Shown: one piece after another, positions 43,969 to 51,482 of the stretch
How positions within the stretch are numbered: the stretch's first letter is position 1
Layout of the letters: each line of letters begins with the position of its first letter
Assembly: GCA_041874725.1 (NCBI GenBank)
Contig: CP097466.1
Location: 3,038,001-3,102,000, forward strand
DNA: 64,000 nt
DNA from: Duganella sp. BuS-21
GTDB lineage: Bacteria; Pseudomonadota; Gammaproteobacteria; Burkholderiales; Burkholderiaceae_D
Direction of reading: 5' to 3'
The notes under the pieces: generated by a model
What the model was told of the DNA's origin: nothing
The model's database searches: none
Seen by the model: the letters and a program-made list of their open reading frames with translations, nothing else
Made by a program: the position numbers and the translations under genes

Positions 43969-44021
43969 TGACGGTACTTAATCCGTAGCTTTGTATCGGT
44001 ACCGCCAGAGGTACCGTCAAA
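43969..44021. promoter_or_regulatory. Putative integrase arm-type sites, right end
   Basis: TGACGGTAC (43969-43977) is the inverse of GTACCGTCA at 44011-44019. The longer block 44000-44021 repeats the left-end block at 24030-24051 with two mismatches. The sites lie directly upstream of the integrase, so they may also autoregulate it. Confidence 0.6.
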
Positions 44022-44142
44022 GTCCTGATATGGGATGAGATTTGATGAGATGCCACGACATAACAAAAAAACCGCCCTGCCTAGGAGGCATGCGGTTTCT
44101 GAGAGTATGTGCGACGGTTTGATTCATATTGAAATATAAAGG

Positions 44143-44165
44143 TGGTGCTCCGAGCCGGAATCGAA
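44143..44165. other. attR: 23-bp core in tRNA-Leu 3' end
   Basis: The core is identical to 23952-23974. It starts exactly at the encoded CCA and covers the acceptor and half of the T-arm. Confidence 0.92.
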
Positions 44166-44227
44166 CCGGCACGCCTTGCGGCGGCAGATTTTAAGTCTGC
44201 AGTGTCTACCAATTTCACCATCGGAGC
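44143..44227 (-). tRNA. tRNA-Leu (UAA anticodon)
   Basis: Read on the minus strand, GCTCCGA pairs with TCGGAGC as acceptor stem and the CCA end is encoded. The anticodon arm is GCAGA-CTTAAAA-TCTGC, giving anticodon UAA. A long variable arm and the GGTTCGATTCC T-arm are typical of class II tRNA-Leu. Its 3' end (44143-44165) is the element attachment core. The gene is intact, so integration restored it. Confidence 0.95.
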
Positions 44228-44331
44228 CCATACGAGCCCAATATTATGCCACGATCCGACCGTAACTGCCAGACAACTATTGAATCCGATAACGTGACAT
44301 TCCTCGGGTTCGGGTACAGCGAACCGTGCGA

Positions 44332-44347
44332 TACACCGATCGGTGTA
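44332..44347. promoter_or_regulatory. Perfect 16-bp palindrome, likely operator
   Basis: TACACCGATCGGTGTA is its own reverse complement and lies 21 bases upstream of the next gene. Such sites are typical of TetR/AcrR-like repressors. It differs from the TTTAC operators of the nearby TetR regulator. Confidence 0.55.
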
Positions 44348-44367
44348 CCTCGTGTTATGCTTTAGGC

Positions 44368-45165
44368 ATGACTATATTGCGACTCTTTCTCTTGCTGATA
44401 TTGCTGACCGTCCTCCGCGTCCACGCGGCGGAGCCCACTTTGCCTACATTGCGTGATGAATTGCTGGCCATGGCGGAAGTCGATCAGGCCAGCCGCAAAG
44501 CCATGGTGTCGAACAAGGATGTCGATGGTCCGCACCTGAAGCGCTTGCAGGACATCGTGGCGCAATACGGTTGGCCGACGTTTGCGATGGTGGGCGAGGA
44601 TGGCGCTCACGCCGCCTGGCTGCTGGCACAGCATGCCGACCGCGATATCCGTTTCCAGCGCAAGGTGTTGGCGTTGATGGAGCCGCTGCTGGCGCAAGGC
44701 CAGGCTGCGCTCAAGGACTATGCTTATCTGTATGACCGCACGCACGATCCGCAGCGCTACGCTACGCAAGGCTTATGCGTCAGCCGCGAGCAGTGGCAGC
44801 CTTTCGATACCGAAGATCCCGCTGGCTTGGCGGACCGGCGCAAGGCCGCCGGCTTGTCGTCGCTGGATGAATATGTCAAACAGATGAACGGTATTTGCGT
44901 GGACGGCTACCTTCCAGGCAGTTCGGCGCTGCAATTCCGCAAGGCTCAGCTTAGTGAGGGCGAGGACGTGGTAGTGGCCAAGGATGGCATCGCGGTGGCC
45001 GGCGAAACCGTGCAGACGCCGCAAGAGCTGATGCAACTGCTCGCCGTGCGACAGATACTCAAGATCCGCGTGAAGCGCGTATCGAATGAGGTCCACTACA
45101 CGACGTTAGGCAAAATCATTTATGGCGCGCAGCGCGCCGGCATCCTCGTCACTTTCGTGGAGTAG
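44368..45165 (+). CDS. DUF6624-like secreted protein
   Basis: The 265-residue precursor has a hydrophobic signal segment (LRLFLLLILLTVLRVHA). The domain that follows resembles DUF6624: ELLAMAEVDQASRKAM, VAQYGWPTFAMVGEDGAHAAWLLAQHAD, RTHDPQRYATQG. After about residue 195 there is a short extra segment (EGEDVVVAKDGIAV, KIIYGAQRAGILVTFV) that resembles an ExbD/TolR-type tail. The function of DUF6624 is not known. A palindrome lies in its promoter region. Confidence 0.75.
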   Translation: MTILRLFLLLILLTVLRVHAAEPTLPTLRDELLAMAEVDQASRKAMVSNKDVDGPHLKRLQDIVAQYGWPTFAMVGEDGAHAAWLLAQHADRDIRFQRKVLALMEPLLAQGQAALKDYAYLYDRTHDPQRYATQGLCVSREQWQPFDTEDPAGLADRRKAAGLSSLDEYVKQMNGICVDGYLPGSSALQFRKAQLSEGEDVVVAKDGIAVAGETVQTPQELMQLLAVRQILKIRVKRVSNEVHYTTLGKIIYGAQRAGILVTFVE

Positions 45166-45167
45166 GT

Positions 45168-45821
45168 TCAGCGTTGAGTTTGCTCCACCATCAGCGCCGC
45201 GAACAGGATGTCCATGCCGGCGTGGTAGATGCCGTCGATCTCGCTCACGCGCAGGTAGGGCATGGCGGCGGTGATGTGGGGGAATTCGTCGGGCCGGTTG
45301 AAGTCCTCCAGCACGATCGGCGTCGCGTCCGGCTGTTTGGCGCGGCTGCCGACTTCGGCCAGGCCGGCGCCGGCCGTGAAGTTGGCCATCATGCGGTAAT
45401 AGCGCGCGCTTTGCTCTGCGCTCAGCCCAGCCTCGTGAAATAGTCCCAGCAGCTGCTCGTAGAATTTCAGCGCCGTCGGCGTGCGGAAGCGGCGCGACAC
45501 CATGCTGAGGTAGGCGTGCGGATGGCTGATGGCGATTTCGCGCAAGGCGTCGAAGGTGCGGCGCATGCGTTCCAGCGGCGTGCCGTCCGGCGTCAGCGCG
45601 GCGTCCACATCTTCCAGCACGATGTCGAGGATGCCGTCCAGCAGCTCGGCCTTGTTGCGGAAGTGGTGATAGAGCGCCATCGCCTCCACGCCCAGCTCGC
45701 CGCCGAGCTTGCGCATGCTGAGCTGGTCGATGCCGTGCGCGTCGATCAGGCCCAGCGCCACGCGGGCGATGCGCTGCCGATCCAACGGTTCGATCTTGTT
45801 TTTCACACTGTTCTTTTCCAT
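45168..45821 (-). CDS. TetR-family regulator
   Basis: The 217-residue protein has a TetR N-terminal helix-turn-helix: RQRIARVALGLIDAHGIDQLSMRKLGGELGVEAMALYHHFRNKAELLDG across its three helices. A TetR_C-type ligand domain follows. It is transcribed divergently from a GNAT gene with a TTTAC-GGT-GTAA operator in the gap. The same operator type appears twice before a hydrolase gene about 900 bases away. It probably represses itself and both genes. Confidence 0.93.
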   Translation of the reverse strand: MEKNSVKNKIEPLDRQRIARVALGLIDAHGIDQLSMRKLGGELGVEAMALYHHFRNKAELLDGILDIVLEDVDAALTPDGTPLERMRRTFDALREIAISHPHAYLSMVSRRFRTPTALKFYEQLLGLFHEAGLSAEQSARYYRMMANFTAGAGLAEVGSRAKQPDATPIVLEDFNRPDEFPHITAAMPYLRVSEIDGIYHAGMDILFAALMVEQTQR

Positions 45822-45838
45822 CGCTATTTATTTTTATC

Positions 45839-45855
45839 GCTTTACGGTGTAAGGT
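45839..45855. promoter_or_regulatory. TetR operator, site 1
   Basis: CTTTACGGTGTAAGG is an imperfect inverted repeat (TTTAC / GTAAG) between the divergent TetR and GNAT genes. Sites 2 and 3 share the same pattern. Confidence 0.7.
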
Positions 45856-45901
45856 CTGCGCCGTTCGGCCACATTATCGCATCAGGAAGGGAATTTGCGC
45901 A

Positions 45902-46702
45902 GTGCAGAAAAAAATCGCTGAGGACATCGAGATTCAGGCACGACGCCGTTTTTTTGCGGCGGCGCCGACGGCGTTCGGCTGTGCCGTTATCGACTTGCCC
46001 GACACGCCAGCCACGCTGCTCAGCGTGGCGGCGATGCCGTCGCCGATCATGAATCGCGTGGTCGGATTGCCGGCCGAGCAGGCCTTGCAGGATGCCGCCA
46101 TGGCAGGGATCAAGGCCGTGTTCCGCGCAAGCGGGATTCCCCGGTTTTGGCTGCAAGACTGGCAGCAGCCCGGCGTGTCCGCGCTGGCCGACAGCCTGCG
46201 CATGCACGGTTGCCAGCCGCAAGGCGCCTGGACCATGTTTCAGCATGACCTCACCGGTATCGGGCAGCCGGCCCTATCGCCGGGCCTGAGCTTGCGTGTC
46301 GCAAAGGATCAGGAATACGCATTTGCCGGCCAGATTTTGGCCGCCAGCTTCGGCATGCCCCTGATGGTCGACTGGATGGTTGGACTGGCCGGCGATGCGC
46401 ATTGGCAGGTGTTTTTCGCCTGCGACGAGAACGATGTGCCGCTTGCCACCGGCACGCTGCTGATCGATGGCAGTCGCGCATGGCTGGGCATGGGCGCCAC
46501 CTTGCCCGAAGCGCGCAGGCGTGGCGCGCAACTGGCCTTGCTGGATGCGCGGCTGTCCGCCGCCAGCGCCGCCGGCTGCGTCACGGCCTCCATCGAGACG
46601 GCCGCGCCGGCGCCGGGCGAGGTGCTGCCGGCCTTGAACAATATCCGGCGCGCGGGGTTCCGCCAGATCGGCACCCGCATCAACTACCTCTGCGACGTTT
46701 GA
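45902..46702 (+). CDS. GNAT-family acetyltransferase
   Basis: The 266-residue protein has a divergent N-terminal half and a GNAT C-terminal half. The acetyl-CoA region is GMGATLPEARRRGAQLALLDARL (R-R-R-G-A loop), followed by IETAAPAPGEVLPALNNIRRAGFRQIGTR. The start is GTG at 45902. It is divergent from the TetR gene with one TTTAC operator in the gap. The regulator presumably controls it; the substrate is unknown. Confidence 0.8.
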   Translation: MQKKIAEDIEIQARRRFFAAAPTAFGCAVIDLPDTPATLLSVAAMPSPIMNRVVGLPAEQALQDAAMAGIKAVFRASGIPRFWLQDWQQPGVSALADSLRMHGCQPQGAWTMFQHDLTGIGQPALSPGLSLRVAKDQEYAFAGQILAASFGMPLMVDWMVGLAGDAHWQVFFACDENDVPLATGTLLIDGSRAWLGMGATLPEARRRGAQLALLDARLSAASAAGCVTASIETAAPAPGEVLPALNNIRRAGFRQIGTRINYLCDV

Positions 46703-46710
46703 ATCGTTAA

Positions 46711-46763
46711 CTTTACAGTGTAAGGTCGCCTATTGTATGCTGCCGGACTTTACAGCGTAAAGC
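46711..46763. promoter_or_regulatory. TetR operators, sites 2 and 3
   Basis: CTTTACAGTGTAAGG at 46711-46725 and CTTTACAGCGTAAAG at 46748-46762 are inverted repeats of the same type as site 1. Both lie between the GNAT gene and the hydrolase gene, 25 to 77 bases before the hydrolase start. Confidence 0.75.
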
Positions 46764-46787
46764 TGGTTTTATCGGAATGGAGTAGTC

Positions 46788-47765
46788 ATGGATCGTCGAA
46801 ATTTTCTGGCTGCCAGCATGGCGGCGGTGGCGGGTGGTGCGGTAGCGGGCACGGAAGTGGTTCAGGATGCGCTGAATCCGCAGGGCGTGCGCACGGCCGG
46901 CGTCAAGATGGTGCCGGTGGTGGGCGGCAAGTACAAGGTGTGGACCAAGAGGATCGGCAGCGGCCCGGTCAAGGTCTTGCTGCTGCACGGCGGTCCGGGC
47001 TTCACCCACGAATACCTGGAGGCGATGGAGTCCTTCCTGCCGCAGGCCGGCATCGAGATGTATTACTACGACCAGCTCGGCTGCGGCAATTCCGACCAGC
47101 CGGACGATCCGTCGCTGTGGACGCTGCCGCGCTACCTGGAAGAGGTGGAAGAGGTGCGCAAGGGCCTGGGCCTGGATAACTTCGTGCTGTACGGCCACTC
47201 GTGGGGCGGCGTGCTAGCGCTGGAGTATGCGCTGCATCACCAGCGCCATCTGCGCGGGCTGGTGATTTCCAACATGACGGCCGGCATCCAGTCGCTGCTG
47301 CAGAACCTGTACAAGATCAAGCAACAGCTGCCGCCGGCCAAGCTGGCGCAGTTGCAGGCATTGGAGGCGCGCGAGGCTTACGATGCGCCGGAATACCAGC
47401 AGATCATGATGGAAGAGTTGTACCCGAAAGTGATCTGCCGCCTCTCGCCATGGCCGGACGCGGTGGACCGCACCTTCCGCCACGCCAACCAGAAGGTCTA
47501 CAACCAGATGCAGGGCAAGAGCGAGTTCCTTGTCACCGGCAATTTGAAGGACTGGGAGCGTTGGGACCGCCTGCACGAAATCAAAGTGCGCGCGCTGACC
47601 ATCGGCGCCAAATACGATGAGATGAATCCCGACGACATGCGCAAGATGGCGCAACTGATGCCGCGCGCCCGCGCGGTCATCTGCGAGCGCGGCAGCCACC
47701 TCTGCATGTGGGACGATCAGGCGTTCTACTTCGAGCACCTGCTGAAGTTTCTCAGGACGGTGTGA
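46788..47765 (+). CDS. Proline-iminopeptidase-like alpha/beta hydrolase, Tat-exported
   Basis: The 325-residue precursor starts MDRRNFLAASMAAVAGGA, a twin-arginine signal. The alpha/beta hydrolase core shows LLLHGGPGFTHEYLE, YYYDQLGCGNSDQPDD and YGHSWGGVLALEYAL with the nucleophile serine, and ends with GSHLCMWDD with the catalytic His. The HGGPG and DQxGxGxS motifs are typical of the proline iminopeptidase family. GGAG precedes the ATG. Two TetR operators upstream indicate ligand-controlled expression. Confidence 0.92.
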   Translation: MDRRNFLAASMAAVAGGAVAGTEVVQDALNPQGVRTAGVKMVPVVGGKYKVWTKRIGSGPVKVLLLHGGPGFTHEYLEAMESFLPQAGIEMYYYDQLGCGNSDQPDDPSLWTLPRYLEEVEEVRKGLGLDNFVLYGHSWGGVLALEYALHHQRHLRGLVISNMTAGIQSLLQNLYKIKQQLPPAKLAQLQALEAREAYDAPEYQQIMMEELYPKVICRLSPWPDAVDRTFRHANQKVYNQMQGKSEFLVTGNLKDWERWDRLHEIKVRALTIGAKYDEMNPDDMRKMAQLMPRARAVICERGSHLCMWDDQAFYFEHLLKFLRTV

Positions 47766-47772
47766 CGCCGGC

Positions 47773-49212
47773 TTATTCGTCCTCCAGCTGGCCGGACAGG
47801 ATGCCGCGATACTGACTGAGTGGCGCGCCTATGCTGATCTGGTCATCGCCGATCTCGAAGAAGCGGATCTCCTTGCTGTGGTCGCTGCCGCGCACTTTGA
47901 CCACCGAGATCACGCGCTTGAGTTGCCCGTGCAGTTCAACGTAGCGATGCATCACGATGGCGTCGGCCAGGAAGGCGTTGCCATAGGAGCTGAAGCTCAG
48001 CGAGGTGTAGCGGTCTTCCAGCTCGGCCGTCATCAGGACCGTCACTCCCATCCCGGTCAGCACCGCGACCAAGCGGTACAGCGATTCCCGGAAGTCTTCC
48101 CGGAACACCGAGGCCAGCGTCAATTCGAATCCCGACAGGGAATCGATGACCACCCGCTTGGCCTGCATGCGCTTGATCATGACGATCAGGTCGTTCAGGA
48201 TCTCGTCCAGCGACAGGTCCAGGGTACGCGTGTTGATCACGCCGACCTGGCCGCTGCTGACCAGGCCGCTCAGCTGCATGCTCAACAGCTGGTTCGGACT
48301 CTTTTCAAACGCGGCGATCACGCCGGGCTCGCCGATGCGCACGCCCTCGGCCAGGAATTGCGTGGCCAGCACGGTCTTGCCGGAACCGGTGGGACCGACC
48401 ACCAGCAGCGAATAGCCGGCCGGCAGGCCGCCGCCCAGCATCTGGTCCAGCGTCGGCACGCCGGTCGATAGCCGCAGGTCGCTGGGGAACGAGATGTGCG
48501 GGCCGGAATTGACGACTGCGCGGGGAAAGATCTCCAGGCCATGGTCGTTGATGCGGAAGGTGTGCACGCCCAGGCTCTGGGCCTGTCCGCGCATTTTGAC
48601 CACCTGGATCTTGCGCACCATGGCGTCGCGATGCACCTGCTGCGACAGCCACAGGATGCCGTCGGCCACCGTGAATACCGGGCTTGATTCGGCTTCCGGC
48701 GTCAGGTATTCGCCGATCAGGAAGGTGGTGGCCAGCCAGCCGGTCATCTGCATGCCCAGGTGCTGGACGAAGCGCTGCAGCCCGCCATTGGCGGCGTCGG
48801 CTCCCTTGCCCGACTGCACCACGGAGCGAAACGAGTCGACGAATACCAGGGCCGGGCTGAACGCCTGCACCTCGGCGGCGATGCGTTCCAGCACGCGGTC
48901 GAAGTCGCCGTCGAGCAGGTCGCCGGCCAGATTGACGAACTTGATCGACTGGTTGATCTTGGCCGCGTCGAAGAAGGGAAATTGCTGCTGGTAGCGCAGC
49001 ATCTTGAGCGGCGGCTCGCCCAGCACGGTGAAGAACAGCGCGCGGCGGTCCGGCTCGGCCAGGGCGAACATGATCTGGTGCGCCAGGGTGGTCTTGCCGC
49101 TGCCCGGCGTGCCCGCCAGCAGGTTGAACGAGTATTCGGGTATCCCTCCGCCCAGCAGTTCGTCCAGGCCGGGAACGCCGGTGCGCAGGCGCCGTATTTC
49201 GACTTTGTTCAT
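47773..49212 (-). CDS. KaiC-like double-domain ATPase
   Basis: The 479-residue protein has two RecA-like KaiC domains. The first has RTGVPGLDELLGGGIPE and Walker A GTPGSGKTT; the second has STGVPTLDQMLGGGLPAG and GPTGSGKTV. The second domain ends with VELHGQLKRVISVVKVRGSDHS, the KaiC-family C-terminal motif. Cyanobacterial KaiC is the clock core; proteobacterial homologues usually work with histidine kinases in stress responses. The start overlaps the stop of the preceding gene as ATGA. A histidine kinase operon-mate lies two genes upstream. KaiA and KaiB are not seen. Confidence 0.93.
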   Translation of the reverse strand: MNKVEIRRLRTGVPGLDELLGGGIPEYSFNLLAGTPGSGKTTLAHQIMFALAEPDRRALFFTVLGEPPLKMLRYQQQFPFFDAAKINQSIKFVNLAGDLLDGDFDRVLERIAAEVQAFSPALVFVDSFRSVVQSGKGADAANGGLQRFVQHLGMQMTGWLATTFLIGEYLTPEAESSPVFTVADGILWLSQQVHRDAMVRKIQVVKMRGQAQSLGVHTFRINDHGLEIFPRAVVNSGPHISFPSDLRLSTGVPTLDQMLGGGLPAGYSLLVVGPTGSGKTVLATQFLAEGVRIGEPGVIAAFEKSPNQLLSMQLSGLVSSGQVGVINTRTLDLSLDEILNDLIVMIKRMQAKRVVIDSLSGFELTLASVFREDFRESLYRLVAVLTGMGVTVLMTAELEDRYTSLSFSSYGNAFLADAIVMHRYVELHGQLKRVISVVKVRGSDHSKEIRFFEIGDDQISIGAPLSQYRGILSGQLEDE

Positions 49213-49625
49213 GTGTGTGACTCCGATCCAGCAGGGCTTAACGTGTCATCCCCCCACGCCGCGCGCAGGATGCTGGTCGTTACGAGTTCGCCGATGAGTA
49301 GGGTTAGTGTGTCGATGAAAATGCTCAGCAGGGCAATGCTGGCCTCGCCGGACTCCGGCATGCCGCGCATCTGCAAGCGTTGTTGTAGTTCGGTGAAGGG
49401 CGCCGCGCCCAGCGGCGACGCCGGCGCGGCCAGCCATGGGTAGGTCTGGCTGGCCTGGTGAACGCTGCGGGCGTACAGCGTACCGAAACCGCGTTCGCCA
49501 ATGATCCCGCTTAACTGCTGCGCCAGCGTGGCCCATAGCGCCGCGCTGATCTCGGCCACGCGCGCCGGCTCGGCCAGCACTTTGCGCTGTATCGTCCGGT
49601 GCCGCTGTTCATTAATCAAGGCCAT
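49209..49625 (-). CDS. Small unknown protein between KaiC-like and histidine kinase genes
   Basis: The 138-residue protein is helical, with AEISAALWATLAQQLSGIIGERGFGTLY and a hydrophobic LLSIFIDTLTLLIGELVTTSIL stretch. It is not KaiB-like. It overlaps the KaiC-like gene by 4 bases and follows the histidine kinase gene by 24 bases, so all three are probably one operon. It may be a partner of the ATPase; no family is recognised. Confidence 0.7.
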   Translation of the reverse strand: MALINEQRHRTIQRKVLAEPARVAEISAALWATLAQQLSGIIGERGFGTLYARSVHQASQTYPWLAAPASPLGAAPFTELQQRLQMRGMPESGEASIALLSIFIDTLTLLIGELVTTSILRAAWGDDTLSPAGSESHT

Positions 49626-49649
49626 AGGGGTGTCTTTTCCTGCGGCGGA

Positions 49650-51035
49650 TCAGCTTGCGCCGCCAGGCGGTGGTCCATCGAGCTGTTGCAATATGGTTTG
49701 CAGCGCGGGTATCGATACCGGTTTGACCAGGTAATGATCGAAGCTCCGGGCTGGCGTCGCGGCCGGCTCGGCGGCGTCGAAACCGGATAGCGCAATCAGG
49801 CAGGCGGTGGCGCCGCCGGACTGCTGGCGCAGCGTACGCGCGATTGCATAGCCGGTCAAGCCCGGCAGACCGACGTCCATGATGATGGCGTCGAAGCCAC
49901 CTTGCTGAGCGGCCGCCAAGCCGCTCGGGCCGTCGGCGCGGCAGACCACCGTATGGCCATCCATCTCCAGCAGCTGGCTCAGCATGTCGCTGGCGTCGAC
50001 ATTGTCCTCGATGTAGAGAATGCGGCGGGCCGGCGTCGGCGCGCTGACCTCGCGGCGCGGCGCAGCCTGCGGCGCCGGATCCGGCTGGCCGGCCAGCGGC
50101 AGGGTGACGGTGAATACGCTGCCCAAGCCTTTGCCGGCGCTGTACACCGTCACCGAACCGCCGTGCAGCTGGGCGATCTGGCGCACCAGCGCCAGGCCGA
50201 TGCCCAGGCCGCCCGGCGCGCTGTGCGGCGCCGGCGGTCCCTGGATGAACAGGTCGAACACCAGGGGCTGGATCTCGAGTGGGATGCCGGCGCCGTTGTC
50301 GCTGATCTTGATGTGCATCTGTGCGCCGTCGGCCTCGATGCCGATGCTGAGCTGGCCGTACTCCGGCGTGTATTTGCTGGCGTTGAGCAGCAGGTTGGTA
50401 AACAGCTGCGTCAGGCGGCCGAGGTCGCCATCAAGGTAGAGCGGCTGCCCGCGTGCGTTCAGTTGCAGCTGTTGATGGCGGGCGTCGATGGCGCCCTGGC
50501 TGGTTTCCACGGCGCAGTCGATGACCTGCGTCACATCGAGGCGGCGACGTTGCAAGATCATCTTGCCGGCATCGCTGCGCGACGCATCCATCAAGTCGTC
50601 GACCAGGCGCATCAGTTGTTCAGTCTGGCGCGTGACGATGGCCTGCAAGGCCGGCAGGCCCGGCGCCTCGCCGAACAAGCGGCCGATCAGCTTGTTGGCC
50701 ATGACGATGGGATGCAGCGGATTGCGCAGTTCATGCGCCAGCATGGAAATGAACTCGGACTGGCGGCGGTTCAGCGCTTCGGCGGCCGCCTGCGAGTCGC
50801 GCGCCTCGAACGTTGCCATGATCAAGTGCTCGTTGGCTTCGCGCAATTGCGGGACCAGCCGGTCATAGACTTCGATGCGCTGCTTGATCTGGCTGTTCCG
50901 TTCGCTCAGGCGCAGCATGTCGGCGATCGTGCCGCGCAACTGCGCTATCTGCTGCACATGCAGTTTCTGCAAGTCGGCGAGGGGATCGGACGGGGAGGGC
51001 GGGAGTTCCGGCACGGATTGAGTTTCGGTATTCAT
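49650..51035 (-). CDS. Soluble hybrid histidine kinase (HisKA-HATPase-REC)
   Basis: The 461-residue protein has a coiled-coil N-terminus and then HisKA ([14 protein letters not shown], phospho-His about 105). HATPase_c follows ([30 protein letters not shown]). The C-terminal receiver has [16 protein letters not shown] and [12 protein letters not shown] with the phospho-Asp, and a VKPVS lysine. No membrane helix is seen. It heads the operon with the unknown protein and the KaiC-like ATPase. It is divergent from another hybrid kinase. The in-frame ATG at 51044 is an alternative start. Confidence 0.92.
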   Translation of the reverse strand: MNTETQSVPELPPSPSDPLADLQKLHVQQIAQLRGTIADMLRLSERNSQIKQRIEVYDRLVPQLREANEHLIMATFEARDSQAAAEALNRRQSEFISMLAHELRNPLHPIVMANKLIGRLFGEAPGLPALQAIVTRQTEQLMRLVDDLMDASRSDAGKMILQRRRLDVTQVIDCAVETSQGAIDARHQQLQLNARGQPLYLDGDLGRLTQLFTNLLLNASKYTPEYGQLSIGIEADGAQMHIKISDNGAGIPLEIQPLVFDLFIQGPPAPHSAPGGLGIGLALVRQIAQLHGGSVTVYSAGKGLGSVFTVTLPLAGQPDPAPQAAPRREVSAPTPARRILYIEDNVDASDMLSQLLEMDGHTVVCRADGPSGLAAAQQGGFDAIIMDVGLPGLTGYAIARTLRQQSGGATACLIALSGFDAAEPAATPARSFDHYLVKPVSIPALQTILQQLDGPPPGGAS

Positions 51036-51482
51036 TGTGAGCAATCAGCCTTGCGTCAGTACATGCTTTTCTACGTCCATCGATGTCGAACTTGAGATCC
51101 GCGATGCACGCCAGCTGATTTGCTGCAAACCGTGGTAACAAGCTCCCACCTTACACGAAAAACATTGTTTAGATAGCATATATCACTATCGTTCTGTGGC
51201 GCATCCGCCGCTTTCAACGTGGTGGAGCGATTCAAACGCTGAGACGCTAGTTGCGCCCTGTTATTTGACAGGATAGTGTGCAGCATAAGCGCCTCGCCGC
51301 AGGCTGGGCGCCCGCATTGGCCGCAGATGTGCAAGGCAATCTTGACGGCCCGTTGATGGTAACACCATCCGCAACAGCGTCCAACGTGCAACAGCGTACT
51401 GTGCGCACGGTACAATCCGCCTATCGTGAGGTTTTACCGGTGGACGGGGCGTTTGTACGCCTGGCACATGCGATAATGATTT
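51036..51482. other. Divergent promoter region between two kinase genes
   Basis: These 447 bases have no convincing gene. The AT-rich stretch at 51155-51195 (ACATTGTTTAGATAGCATAT) is the best promoter candidate. It must hold promoters for both the KaiC operon and the PAS kinase. Confidence 0.5.

Larger units (their letters stand above)
23952..44165. mobile_element. Integrative element in tRNA-Leu(UAA), about 20.2 kb, defence island
   Basis: Direct 23-bp repeats bound the element, one inside the tRNA-Leu gene. A P4-type integrase lies beside the intact tRNA with an AlpA-like gene next to it. The interior carries a primase-helicase, iteron-like repeats, a putative Rep protein, two serine recombinases, SRAP, YfbU-family, AIPR and CBASS genes. 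Base composition drops clearly in the AIPR and CBASS genes. No capsid, tail or conjugation genes are visible, so it resembles a satellite or genomic island rather than a complete phage or ICE. Confidence 0.9.

Noticed and set aside
47773..49625. kaiB gene next to the KaiC-like ATPase
   Set aside because: The 138-residue neighbour has no thioredoxin-like KaiB pattern.
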